Part shown: piece after piece, positions 1-11,480 of the stretch
How the letters are laid out: every line of letters starts with the position of its first letter
Position numbering within the stretch: the stretch's first letter is position 1
DNA from: Cymbomonas tetramitiformis
Taxonomy: Eukaryota > Chlorophyta > Pyramimonadophyceae > Pyramimonadales > Pyramimonadaceae
DNA length: 64,000 bases
NCBI GenBank assembly: GCA_001247695.2
Contig: LGRX02026029.1
Span: 35,098 to 99,097 of the forward strand
Direction of reading: 5' to 3'
The notes under the pieces: generated by a model
What the model was told of the DNA's origin: nothing
Database searches by the model: none
What the model saw: only the letters and a program-made list of their open reading frames with translations
Program-made: the position numbers and the translations under genes

Positions 1-736
1 GTACAGTAGGACCGGCATGATTAACTTCCTAGCCACTCGGAGGTTGCGGCACGGCAGTGCCTGCCCGCAGAAGTGTCACCGGGCCTGCCAAGCACAAGCC
101 GCGGTGTTATCGCGGAATCAATCGTGGAACACATCGAGGAATCTCCGTTGCCAAGATCGCCACCCGAAGCCTCCGTAAAACTATTATTCGGGAATCGTTT
201 AACCCAAAATGGGGAATAGAAAAAAATGATGTTTTTCGGGAATAGAATATATAATAGAATATATGGCACGTGCATGAGACACATCCAATATCGCGTTCAA
301 ATATGGCCGTCTATGACCAGTCGCTTTTATTTTTTTGCAAACATGAGAAAGCCTCCAAAACACTACACAAAAATTCATCTTGCTTGCGATAAAGGTGGGC
401 GCGTTTATATAGAACACACTGATGGCATGCCTTTTATTGTCCTCTATTCAAGAAAGAGGACACGGTAAAAGATTCTCCATCAAAGATGAAAGGTGAGTTG
501 CCCTTGCTTTCCGCTCCCTTGTGCAGTTGTGTGTGAAACTCTTGCGCTTTTTTCGATATCAAATCGTTCGCTTCTTCAGAGTTGAAAAAAACGTACCACG
601 CTTCCACGTCTCATAAGCTACGGTCAAAACCGGGGTATTTATCATATTTATCACACGGGGCATTAACACAACATAACTTTCCATATACATTCTACGTAAT
701 AAGTGTTAGGAACAACTTCTTTTGCGCAAGCAAGAT

Positions 737-878
737 TACGGGGCTTTCATTGAACCAGATATGGGGCTTTCGTTGAACCAGATACGGGGCTTTCGTTGAA
801 CTAGATACAGGGCTTTCGTTGAACCAGATACGCGGCTATCGTTGAACCAGGTACGGGGCTTTCATTGAACAAGATACG
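737..878. repeat. Tandem repeat, about 24-bp unit
   Basis: Six imperfect copies of a unit reading roughly TACGGGGCTTTCGTTGAACC plus AGA run head to tail. They differ by single substitutions. No coding role is apparent. Confidence 0.85.
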
Positions 879-1588
879 TAATTCTACGAGTTCCTGACCA
901 CGATACCGAGTGTGCAGGCAATTCTGCTTAAATTAGAACGGGTTGGAAGCAAGATCCGTTCGGAGTCTAGGATGCTGGACGGTTCTTGTGAGGGTGGGTA
1001 ATGGGCGTGATTCGAGCCAGCCAACTCGGCTCACGCCCAACAAGGACGCATCCTGCACAACATGAACATATCACGCATACGCATATAAGTATAATACACA
1101 CATACTGACCGTTTGGCAGTGCAATTTCACCTCTAGCGGAAACGCAGATGTCAAGCGCGTCCACGTTTCCGCTAGGCGTTTCTTCCCTCATTCGCGCGCT
1201 CGTTTGCAAGAGGGCCTGGGCAACGGATGAGGGAAGCGTTAGAAAAAATAGTGTTTCGTATGCGTTGTTTTCCCTAAGCAAATTGCACAGACTGAACGGT
1301 CAACCAAACATCTCGTTGTGGGCTGACGCGTTTATTTGGCGGAAGCGCGGGTGGAATTTAAGGAATTCGAAACCCGCAATAGTTGCGCTATGGGTTTTCA
1401 TTCTTTGCGAAACGGGTACCCACATACTAAGTAGGAATATGTGATAATATTTTGAAGCAAAAGATTACTCAGATTAGTATACAATCTTAGGGAGATCTTT
1501 ATTTCGCTGGACAGGGGCACACTCCCGGAGAGAAAGCCTTCCGCCTTTAGTTAAAATTGCATATTTAACAAATCAGACAGTAAGTATT

Positions 1589-1905
1589 TCCCTAAGTATT
1601 TTCAGACGTGTTCTAGTTCTCTAAGTATTTTCAGACTGTAATACTTACAACTTAGTGTTGTCTCGCGTGTTGTCAGCTTGTCACCAAGCCTAAACTCACG
1701 ATCTCACTCCCAAAGTGACCAAAAACCGTTCGATCGCCGATCGTTCGGTTTTTTGTCACTTTGGGAACGTCTGAAAATACTTAGAGAAAATACCAGACAG
1801 GTCTTTGCAACCAAGCCGACTTCAGTTCTCACATAAACGTACGGTTTACGCCCTCCCGAATCTGGAATTCACGGCCGTGAATATTAAATTCACGGCCGTG
1901 AATAT
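1589..1905. promoter_or_regulatory. Relic of the palindromic control module found at 48 and 51 kb
   Basis: This stretch contains CCCAAAGTGACCAAAAACCG and its near-complement around 1715-1770, then CTGAAAATACTTAGAGAAAA. Two perfect TTCACGGCCGTGAA palindromes follow at 1868-1881 and 1889-1902. The parts and the linker (ACATAAACGTACG, CCCTCCCGAA) match the divergent control regions at 48.0-48.7 and 50.8-51.4 kb in inverted order. No long reading frame starts beside it, so it looks like a promoter relic. Confidence 0.6.
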
Positions 1906-2035
1906 TAAATTAAGGCTTCACTGCACGTCTACCCCACACTGTTTGCGAGTAAATTAGATTAGGAAAACATTTTTCCAACGTTCGCAACGCACATAGATAT
2001 ATCATTTAGACTCCTAGGAAGTTTTTGAGCTCTTG

Positions 2036-2620
2036 ATTGAGCCGATCCGTGGCCGCATCAGCTCAGTTTGCAGTCGCGACTGCGAGCTAAGCTGATAGGC
2101 CCTTATAACTTTCATGCACATCGCATAAAAACTCAAACAGCGGAGGGGTTCTCGTGCGTTCTAGCGCACGATACTTGGCACCAATATTGCTAACAGCAAT
2201 ATTGGTGCACCCTCAAACGCACAACCTCGGATGTAAGCTATGCGCAAAACGCGTGCTACACATCATGGGTTTGGGTACATGCAAACCCAAACCCAACATC
2301 TTATCAATATATTTTGCAAAGTTACGTGCGCTGGAACTCACGGGAAGCCCTTCGCTGTTTGGCATGTTTGGGTTTGGGTTTCAAACCCAAAAGGCATCAT
2401 GCCAGCACGCGGCCATCTTTAATATACTCAACGGCTTGCCATATGCTCTTGAGGGTGCACTGATATTGCTATGAACAATATCACTGCCAAGTTTCGTGAG
2501 AAGATTCTCACGAAAACCCCTATTATGCAAAGCCGCAAGTGGTTGAAACCATCTCACACCGCACCAACTTAGCTTGCAGTCGCGAAGGCTAAGCTGATGC
2601 GGTTGCGGATGGGGCCAATC
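2036..2620. other. Cluster of perfect hairpins
   Basis: Several dyads lie close together: 14-bp arms GCACCAATATTGCT at 2178-2191 and 2195-2208 with a 3-nt loop; 11-bp arms at 2492-2515 (TTTCGTGAGAA); GGGTTTGGGT with its complement near 2266-2295; and an inverted AGCT/CAGTCGCGACTG block near 2055-2095 that recurs in part near 2570-2600. No gene was recognised. The pattern suggests nested foldback elements. Confidence 0.55.
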
Positions 2621-2898
2621 GATAGCTCAAACGAAAGGTATTCACCTAATGAATACAAACGCTTTAGAATCGAATGGTGGAAAAAAGTATGCTTCATGCT
2701 ACATGCAATAAATTGTTTAGAAGAAGGGGGTGTGCCAGACGCAAAATATTGCACACGCTGAACCGCTTGTACCTCCGCGGTACCTAGTGATAGTTCATAG
2801 TTGATAGTACAAACGATAGATGGCATGTGACATTTAATCTATTCCCGAATTACATCAATTATTTTTTCTATTCCCCATTTTGGGTTAATCTATTCCCG

Positions 2899-3786
2899 CA
2901 TAAATACCCTACCCTTATGATGGCGCAGTCCTCTTCTCTCATCGCCCGGAGTATCTCCCCTATTTCCATTACAGTAATCACCCACCTTTAAGAAAACAGG
3001 AGATATGGGGCCAGCCAGCGATATTCACCAACTTGGGTACCCCCCTCCCCCGCCGCCAGCTGTCCTATGAAAACGCTATGAATAGTGCACCGCGATCTCT
3101 TCACTCAGCCAGCGCATTTCTTAGCCATCCACATGGACACGCACCTAGCCCAGACATTTTCTTAAAATTTTCACTTTGTCACATATCACAGTAATGAGCG
3201 TATGAACACCAGCTGTCCACACATATGTATCTGATGTGTTGTACTAGTTGTCCCTTATTATTTGAATTGTGGTTGTATATCGATGTACATTAAATATTGA
3301 GAGAAGTGATATATTGATGTCACATATCTATAATATCATATGTAATATTTGCAAATGCCAGCATTTTTTTCTTAGCTATAAGAAATTGGATAATCATATC
3401 TTAGGCCGGCCAGCCAGCACCAATATTTCTTATTTTGGTCCGTGCCATAACCTTCAAAAACCAGCCAGCGATATTCACCAAAGCGGGTACCACCCCCCAT
3501 GAAACAGCGGGGGCCTCTTATCGTCGGGTTTTCTTAACGGTGAGTGATGTTCGCATGCCGACACCCTGCCCTTGCATTGTTGTCTCCACTCTTTCCTTTG
3601 TGCAGTCATGTGTCATTCTCCTCATGAATGCGCTCGCTGCTCCTCTCCGTTGAATCTGGTCTCCCTGTGTTTGCGGCTTTTTTCGCTTTCGTTTCACTTA
3701 CCACTTCCACCTCTCCTGTGCCCTCCTCGGTGTGTTGCATCTCTTCCTTCATAATGGCTGCCCTCACCTTTGGTCTGATTTTTTCT
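2899..3786. other. No gene recognised; short direct repeat
   Basis: A segment starting GCCAGCCAGCGATATTCACC occurs near 3010 and again near 3465, about 455 bp apart, each followed by a GGGTACC-containing C-rich stretch. Open frames here lack recognisable domains and look like chance. Confidence 0.5.
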
Positions 3787-4125
3787 CTACATTTTTTGCG
3801 CTATTTCCGCAGTGTGCAGCACGACATTCCGGTTGGTTTGGACCGTTTTTTGTGTATGTTTGCTGTACTGTATCCACGGTCCGTTCTGTTCCCGCAGCCA
3901 TTGTTGCCACAGTTCCGTCATGTATATTACCCATATCCCGCAGTTGTACGCGTCGTACTGGTGTTTGTCGTACATTACCGTGGCCCGGGACTCTCGGCAC
4001 TCCATCGCCCCTTCGTTATCCCTTACCCATCTGCCAATTGCTGTTTGTAGTTCCCCCAACATTCCTTTTTGGCTGGGGGCGCCTTTGTTGCGAGCCGACC
4101 TGACGGCGCCCATCGAGTCATACAC
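3787..4125 (-). pseudogene. Ulp1/C48-type cysteine protease fragment
   Basis: A short minus-strand frame contains QYDAYNCGIWVIYM. It resembles the C-terminal active-site strand of Ulp1/SENP-type proteases, where a Gln lies a few residues before the catalytic Cys of a (D/N)CG motif. The usual upstream His and Asp blocks are not visible in a continuous frame, and the frame is far shorter than a whole protease domain. Ulp1-like domains are common cargo of plant and algal DNA transposons, so a transposon remnant is the likely origin. The call rests on one motif. Confidence 0.4.
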
Positions 4126-4458
4126 TGCTGAAATCTGTATAGAACATGCTATTCGATGAAATTGACATTAGGGTAGATAATTGACATTAGCTGTTTTTGG
4201 CGATATTTAGAAAATATTTGTGCTGAAAATGTTAATGTTGAAAATATTTTTGCTCGCAGGCCTCCGCAACGGTAAAATTACAAGACACGCACGAAAATGT
4301 TTCCAAGACACGGTGAAGCATGCATTTTATTTTCTGTGCTGTAAATGGTAGCGAGCATGGCATACGAAAGAAATGAGCAATTGCCATATCAGATTTCTCT
4401 AATAATCGTATTTACATTATGTACATCTATTTTGTGCGTCTAAGTCAGCTGATTCTAT

Positions 4459-7400
4459 TCACATTTCAACATCGCTACCGTCGTCTAGCTCATTTTCCTC
4501 GTTTTCGCTATTGTCTTCATTGCCTACTGTTTCTTCCATTTGCCCGTTATCAATTCGTCTTTTCTTGGCTCTTTGCGCAAGCAGTGCGACTATAAGTTGC
4601 CCATACTGCTCATATGGGATACAACCTTTTGCTTCGTTAGCTGCGATGTTCCACGCTAGCAATATCTCTGCACTTTTGAAGGGCTCAGTTGACGGCGTAT
4701 CGGATGCGTTCTCCCAGAAGGCTCCCGCTTTCGCTGCCAAAACCTTTCCGAGTCTTCGCTCCTTAGTGTCCGTGTACGTCTTCACTTTCAGGTACTTGTA
4801 CTTCAACTCCTTCGCGTGGACAATCCGTGCATGCACTCGGACAAGCATCAGGGGGTCCGACCATTCTTTGCTGTTGAGCTTGGCACGGAATTGGCATACA
4901 TCGTTGGCCTTCACGCCCGTGATTTCTCCGAAGCAAACGGCGTAGCTGTTTACGGTCATCTGATCGAACGAAACCTCCCATACCGGGTTGGCCACGTACG
5001 CTTCGGCTTTTCTAGCAGCCCGATTCACCGCCTTACGTTTGCCCGTGTACACGGCAATCGGTGCACGTTCTACGCGTTCTTAAATTCGGGCTGGAATTTC
5101 GGCGGCTGCTGGCATCTGAGCTTCGGCGAGTCTGAGGGGAGCTTCCAGGGCATGCACCAACGGGGCATTCAAACGTGCGTGCAATTTGCTCGGCAAAACG
5201 AACGGGACATTGGGCTCCTCGAAAATGCCCTCCTCGGTCAGCTTTCGTTGCTTCCTCAACAGCTCCGCCCACCACGCCTCGTGGGTAGGTGTAAACGTCG
5301 TACTCAAAATGGTCCGTAACCCTTGCACCAGATCCTCGAGCTTCGCAAGCCCTTCGTCGGAGAAGGCTTTCGGTTTGACAAAATCAGGCAGGTTCTCAGG
5401 CATAGAATTCGACACCTTGAGGCCCTCCTCCGGTAGCCACTTCTTGTCGGTGGAATACATCTTGTATTGCACAACCACTTCGCCGGCCTCGTTCTTGTAC
5501 GCTTTGAAGGTCTGCTGTGTGGAGATGCCACAGACGTTCTCGTAGCGACCACCGAACCAGGTCTTCAAATCGTGCACTTTCCCCACCGCGGTCGTGAAGA
5601 TGCCATCCGAGAAACACTCCTTTGCGATTTCCATCATTTCGTCAAGGGTCATCGCAAGCTTGCGTTTTAAGCGCACAGAAAAACGCGAGAACATCTGGTC
5701 GATGTTCTCGTGGGTGTTGCCGACGACCAGGAAGTTCACCTTCACCTTCTTGAACGCGCCAGACATAACCAACCAAGAGATATACGCCAAAAGCATATAT
5801 AACGCTCTTGTTGGTGCCCGCGTTGTCGAGCTGGACGTATAACACTTCCGGCATCGGGTACGGTTCCTCGCCATCCCCTTTACGACGGTGCTCTTGAATT
5901 CGAGTGACGTCACGATGCAGCACGTTCAGCAAGAAGTTGGCGTCGTCGCCGTAATTCGCGTAGTTGAAGTCCATAAAAAACCGGCCAACGTTTTCGATGA
6001 TGCTACCCTTGTTGTGCACGTCCAAGAAGTCCTTCCGGTCCAGATATGATGGCATGCGCCTGAAATGCGGCAGGCGCGTCGTCCATTGGGTCATCCCGTC
6101 AATGATGACAGAGGAATATTTCCACCACGTCTTGTTTTCCTTGATGCTCTTAGTCCGATGTTGGATTTTCGGCCGTGTTTGTAGAATTTCTCACGCTCGG
6201 CACGCGCTTGGTTAAGGTGCACCTCTCGCATTTTGGCGTATGGACCTGGAATAAAAAACGTTTTAGAATACAAACTTCTAAAACAACGTAGAACAAATGC
6301 AAATACTATCTTTTTAAGAATTTAGCTTACCGTGCTGGGATTTGGGTGTGCCCTCCTTCAAGAGTTTGATCGAAGCACATACACTGCACTGCGAAAAACG
6401 CTTGCACTTCGGAACTTTGAGCCAAGATTTGAACTTGTCTTTCCAGATGTCGTAGAAGTACGGCAAGGAGACTTCCTTGGAATTGCGGTCGTGAATAGAT
6501 AAAGAATCGAGATATTCATCCCAAATCTCTTCTCTTGTCACCCCGCCCGACGGGAGATGCGTCTCAGGCTTATAGGGCTGAGGTTCGCCCTGTTCAGCCG
6601 CATATTTATTCACGAAGGCAATGACATTCGATTTTTTGCTGGACAAACGCCGATTTGCCTCGCTGCCCGTCAGCCCGTGAATGAAATTTGTTCTTCCAGA
6701 GAGAACGCGCTCGCGTACGTCGCAGAAATAGCCTTGGCTTATTTTGTAAACCTTCTGGTAGAAGGCCGAGCACACCTGTAAATATACAAGCAAAGTGAAG
6801 TTTTTCAAAAAGAGTCAAACTGCTCATTAAGCTAATGAGCAGTTTGGACAAACTTTCAGGAATATGAACAAAGATTTATACTTCAAGGGAATGCTATAAA
6901 AAAAGGAGGAAAACTGCTCATTAGCTTAATGAGCAGTTGGGGCAAAATTTCAGTAATATGCACAAACATTTATACTTCAAGGGAATTCTATAAAAAAGAA
7001 GAAAACCTGCTCATTAGCTTAATGAGCAGTTGAGGCAAAATTTCAGTAATATGCACAAACATTTATACTTCAAGGGAATTCTATAAAAAGAAAGGAAACT
7101 GCTCATTAAGCTAATGAGCAGTTTAGACAAACTTTCAGGAATATGAACAAAAAAATATTCTTCAAGGGGATTCTATAAAAAAGAAGGAAAACCGCTCATT
7201 AAGCTAATGAGCAGTTTTGGCAAACTTTCAGGAATATGAACAAACAGTTATACTTCAAGGGGATTCTATTAAAAAGAAGAAAAACCGCTCATTAAGCTAA
7301 TGAGCTGTTTTGGCAAACTTACCGGTCTGTCACATATGAAGAACTTAAATATGAATCTTGAGTCACAAGTTCTGGTTCCGCTCTTCATAAGATCTGTTAC

Positions 7401-8075
7401 CATCCATTCTTTACGATCCTTTTGAGACAAGTCCCAAAACATTTTGCGTTGAGCTGCTAAAGCTGAAGTGTGAAACATTAACGAGCAAAACGATTTGCAC
7501 TTGCACCGATAAACCGCAATACTTTCTATGTCAGACTGTGAAAGGTTTCGTTCTTTGATTGATATTTGACTCTTTTCTTTGGGTTTTCTTTTTGCTGATG
7601 TGTAAACTGCTCGCTCTTTACCGACCTTAGTTGTTTTCCCATTCAGCACACTTTCACTCTTTTCGTCACCCACGGAGTGCGAACTAAAGCTTGCTTCAAG
7701 GCTTTGCGTTATCTCATTGAAGTCAACACTTGTGATCTTTCGCGAACTAGACCCTTGCGTGTTTATTGTGTGATCAGAGTCCGATGAGCGCTGAGTCGCG
7801 CGAGAGTCGCTAGTCTTTTGCAAGTTTGCAGTCATTGGAGTTTCTGCGCTTTTCGAGTGCATTGGCGTTTCAACGCACGGAAAGCATAATATCTCATCGT
7901 CGCAAACTGTTTTGTATAGCGATGAGCGAGGAGCGTTAACTGGCGATGAGCGAAAAACGTCTGTTTCTATTTCTATGATATCGTCTTCCTTCTGGGTGTA
8001 GTATACTGCAGGCTGGGAAAGGTCAATAACTTCGTCGATAGCTTCGTCAGCTATTCGCCAGAACGGCCCCATCAT
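4459..8075 (-). pseudogene. DUF7869-type putative transposase, multi-exon, decayed
   Basis: Exon 1 (8075-7323) ends in phase 0 at CCG|GTAAGT. Exon 2 (6775-6331) starts after TTTACAG and ends at CACG|GTAAGC. An 85-bp intron (6330-6246) leads to exon 3, down to 4459. Exon 3 contains a QLDN...NK block near 5820 and GNTHENIDQMFSRF near 5700, which match the paired motifs of the DUF7869 family, suspected RNase H-fold transposases. The C-terminus is acidic. Exon 3 has one frame change near 6150 (before ENKTWWKYSS), another near 5775 and an in-frame TAA at 5080-5082, so it is not translatable as read. The Cys-rich end of exon 1 (CKCKSFC) precedes exon 2 as usual for this group. Divergent to the gene at 8505; 429 bp separate the starts. 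Confidence 0.65.
6776..7322 (-). repeat. Six-copy ~93-bp tandem array forming intron 1 of the DUF7869 gene
   Basis: The inferred intron consists almost entirely of six head-to-tail units. Each has the dyad GCTCATTA-N3-TAATGAGC, at 6822, 6916, 7009, 7101, 7194 and 7287. On the minus strand each unit reads dyad, then a pyrimidine-rich tract ending in TATAG or AATAG, then AGTTTGCC before the next dyad. The true donor GTAAGTTTGCC sits just before the first dyad, so each unit looks like a copy of the intron's donor-proximal part. Confidence 0.8.
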
Positions 8076-8504
8076 AAAAAAAGTTCAAAAAACTTATGAA
8101 GCCGATTTCCGTGAAATGAAAACGACGAGAGTTCATTCCGAGTTTCGTCAGGGGCGACAGCCGATGACTTTGAATTTGAATATTACGGTCGGTCATATTA
8201 AATTCGTCGGATCGATAGACCAAACTTTGTCCAATAACATCACTCTGTACTCAAGTTCCCGGATCGAGTGCAGATGTCATCAATCGAAATCGAGAACTTA
8301 AATGCAGATTCGAGTTCTTTGTCGCGTTCGGCCCGTCCAATAAAATATTTCGATTCGCAATTCTCGGATTTTGATGACGAGAGCACGGAACTTATTGAAA
8401 CTTCATAAACTCGACCAGTCTTCCTCACAATTCAAAACCTACTTTGCATAACACCGCTTACAGCTCATCGCCTTTTTTCTTTTACTTTTTCGTGAATCAA
8501 AATA
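8076..8504. promoter_or_regulatory. Divergent intergenic region
   Basis: These 429 bp separate the start codons of two divergent genes and probably hold both promoters. I see no canonical TATA box or repeat that can be assigned to either side. Confidence 0.35.
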
Positions 8505-11209
8505 ATGGCAACTGCGGATCAATTTCGCGCGTTGTTGAGCGGAGGAAACATACTACAGCTACCCGACAAGCAGTGGTCAGTTGAGCGCGTATCTAGTTTA
8601 CAGGGCCATTGGCTGCGAGTATCTGTTTTTCTCGCAACAGCCGATGGCGGTACAGTTCAGAAAAACCTGCCGCTTTTGCCAGCAAACGCCGATGAGAACT
8701 TGCGTATCTCCTTCGCTGGCGCTGCGCCAGCCGGCGGCGGCAATACGCCGGTGTACGTGCTGACAACGGGCGAACGCGCGCATGAGCATATGGCTGTCCG
8801 TCTTGACGCTGAAAATATGCTGATTAGCAGCGTGGCGCCACCTTACACAGCGCGCAAGAACAGACTCGATGAGCTGGTTAGACGAGCAGGGACCAGAGTT
8901 GCTGCTGCTGCTTACAGTTCTTTTTTAATGAAATGTGGCGAAATTCCGAGAACGAAGACTTCTGGAAGTGTCCTGAGAAGTCTGGAGAAGAGTTCAGTCT
9001 CTTGGACGAATCGATCGATACGGAGATGGGTGGCACTGGAGTACTTCCAACCGCGGTAAGTTCAAACTTTTTTGAAATTCTGTAATATATATAAAAATTT
9101 TTTGTCATTTTTACAATTATTTCTGTGTCTTAAAAAGCTTGAACAAAAAGCCTCATTAGCTTAATGAGCAGTTCTACAAAGTTTCTGAACTTTCCGTGTT
9201 TATTACAGTTTGCATGATACCTTCTGTCATTATATGACATGTGTGACTGTTTTACCCGATAAATTCGATGACTGACCAAAAGCTTATACAAAAAGCCTCA
9301 TTAGCTTAATGAGCAGTTTTGCAAAGTTTCTGACCTTTATGTTTTTCTTTACAGTTTGCATGATACCTTCTGTCATTATATGACATGTGTGACTGTTTTA
9401 CCCGATAAATTCGATGACTGACCAGAACTTGAACAAAAAGCCTCATTAGCTTAATGAGCAGTTTTGCAAAGTTTCTGACCTTTATGTTTTTCTTTACAGT
9501 TTGCATGAAACCTTCTGTCATTATATGACATGACATGTGTGACTGTTTTACCCGATAAATTCGATGACTGACCAAAACTTGAACAAAAAGCCTCATTAGC
9601 TTAATGAGCAGTTTTGCAAAGTTTCTGACCTTTATGTTTTTTCTTTACAGTCTGTATGATACCTTCTGTCATTATATGACATGTGTGACTGTTTTACACG
9701 ATAAATTCGATCACTGACCAGAGCTTAAACAAAAAGCCTCATTAGCTTAATGAGCAGTTTTGCAAAGTTTCTGACCTTTATGTTTTTCTTTACAGTTTGC
9801 ATGATACCTTCTGTCATTATATGACATGTGTGACTGTTTTACCCGATAAATTCGATGACTGACCAAACTTGAACAAAAAGCCTCATTAGCTTAATGAGCA
9901 GTTTTGCAAAGTTTCTGACCTTTATGTTTTTTTCTTTACAGTCTGTATGATACCTTCTGTCATTATATGACATGTGTGACTGTTTTACCCGATAAATTCG
10001 ATGACTGACCAAAGCTTAACAAAAAGCCTCATTAGCTTAATGAGCAGTTTTGCAAAGTTTCTGACCTTTATGTTTTTCTTTACAGTTTGCATGATACCTT
10101 CTGTCATTATATGACATGTGTGACTGTTTTACCCGATAAATTCGATGACTGACCAAAGCTTGAACAAAAAGCCTCATTAGCTTAATGAGCAGTTTTTCAT
10201 TTTTTGCCCTTTACTGCAGGATTCTGGACCAAGTATTGACAAAAAGCACATATTATTTACATATATATATTCTTCCTTTCATTCGAGCCAGATTCAATTT
10301 TCGTATGGATACAATAGGCGACCCATATCCACATGGTGATGCTTTGACGAGGGAACATCTCAACAATCCTGCCTTAAGGGAATTAATTCTTGCAGAAATA
10401 CGTAGACGGAGTCGTAATTATGATTGACCACCTATGTTTTTGTATATGGCAATAAATTTATTTGTTCGAAAATGCAATTAATTTACAATTAGAAAAACTT
10501 CTCATTAGGCTAATGAGCTTCCTTTGGTTCTTTTGTTGCATTCTGTATTTTGCAGACCACTTGGGAGCCGAAGGAATGCTTTATCTGCCTAAAGGTAATA
10601 GATGATGTCGACGAGGCTCATTTTAAAACTGGGATTCCGATACAATGTAGTGATTTCGAATGTCAGTGTATTGACAAATTCATGCACAAGGCATGCTTCT
10701 GCAAGTATGAGATGCAAAACTATGAAATAGAGTTTGCAACACCAGTTCACTGCCCATGCTGTAGACAACACTGGTTTGACCATCATACTCCAAATGTATA
10801 AACGGTTTTATCACCATCTTTGTATATGTAAATAATATGTTTTTATAATGAATATAAGTATTGTTTCGAATTGCTCATTGTCCTAATGAGCTGTTTCCAG
10901 TTAGTGACTAACTTTGTACTTTTATATTACAATATATGTTTATAGGTACCAATGACACCTGCAGCAGAAAGCGATCTGGCTGCTAATCGTGGTCCGGGCG
11001 GCTCATTGTTGGCTTACGGGCCTGGAGAGACAGCGAAGGCGGCAAAAGAACAGAATGCTCAGCAACAGTGTCGACATCGGATCCTGTCCGACCTTGCCAA
11101 GTTAGCTTGGCATCGTTGCCTTGTAGTCGGTGTCGGGGTCGGTGCAGGCCGTCGGCCTGTACTTGTAGTCGGTGTCGGGGTCGGTGCGGGCCTTCGGCCG
11201 CACTTGTAA
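8505..11209 (+). CDS. Multi-exon RING-like zinc finger gene of the 4.4-11.2 kb element
   Basis: Exon 1 starts at ATG 8505 and ends before GTAAGT at 9056. Its distal part may be read in another frame after an acceptor at 8919 (TGCTTACAG), because that frame is acidic and open to the donor. Intron 9056-10219 ends TTTACTGCAG. A RING-like exon (10556-10795, after TATTTTGCAG) has CFIC, then a Cys pair, HKAC and CPCC, in C-x2-C...C...H-x2-C...C-x2-C order. It joins in phase 0 across intron 10796-10945 to an exon from 10946 that runs into a minisatellite and stops at 11209. The link between 10220 and 10556 is unresolved: a frame at 10306-10427 ends in a stop followed by AATAAA near 10452, so there may be two genes. 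Function unknown; RING folds often mark ubiquitin ligases. Confidence 0.45.
9120..10195 (+). repeat. Eight-copy ~145-bp tandem array inside an intron
   Basis: Units begin near AAAAAGCCTCATTAGC, with the dyad CTCATTA-N3-TAATGAG at 9152, 9297, 9442, 9592, 9738, 9882, 10028 and 10173. Most are followed about 45 nt later by a polypyrimidine tract ending in TTTACAG, then a conserved segment including ATTATATGACATG. Units differ by a few bases. The last dyad lies about 30 nt before the functional-looking acceptor TTTACTGCAG at 10219. Confidence 0.9.
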
Positions 11210-11365
11210 TCGGTGTCGGGGTCGGTGCAGGCCTTCGGTCTGTACTTGTATTCGGTGTCGGGGTCGGTGCAGGCCTTCGGCCTGCACTTGTAATCGGTGT
11301 CGGGGTCGGTGCAGGCCTTCGGCCTGCACTTGTAATCGGTGTCGGGCCGGTGCAGGCCTTCGGCA
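11119..11365. repeat. 42-bp minisatellite
   Basis: About six copies of a 42-bp unit with core TCGGTGTCGGGGTCGGTGCA run head to tail. Because 42 is divisible by three, several frames on both strands stay open through it and code repeated 14-residue peptides. It forms the 3' end of the gene starting at 8505. Confidence 0.9.
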
Positions 11366-11480
11366 ACATATTGGCATATCGCACGCACGATTCCGGTCAC
11401 GTTTCATCCGAAACTGAAATTATTTTCTGGTGCGCCCGCGATACCGATAGGGTTATCAATTGGGGACTAGCGTTTGAATG

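Larger units (their letters stand above)
189..2898. mobile_element. Non-autonomous TIR element related to the MULE at 40.45 kb
   Basis: The left 57 bases (from 189) and the reverse complement of the right end (to 2898) align over about 60 bp. Both carry CCCAAAATGGGGAATAGAAA followed by a second GGGAATAG block. The same block order occurs at 40450-40515, just before the MULE transposase gene, so this is probably a non-autonomous relative. No transposase-like reading frame lies inside and I see no convincing target duplication. The interior holds a tandem repeat (737-878), a relic control module (1589-1905) and a hairpin cluster (2036-2620). Confidence 0.6.

Noticed and set aside
6822..10190. 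CRISPR-like array of short palindromic repeats
   Set aside because: Repeats are tandem units of 93 or 145 bp with conserved 'spacers', in a eukaryotic intron context, with no cas-like genes.
11059..11400. Pro/Thr-rich repeat protein on the minus strand
   Set aside because: It is the translation of the 42-bp minisatellite in an arbitrary frame.
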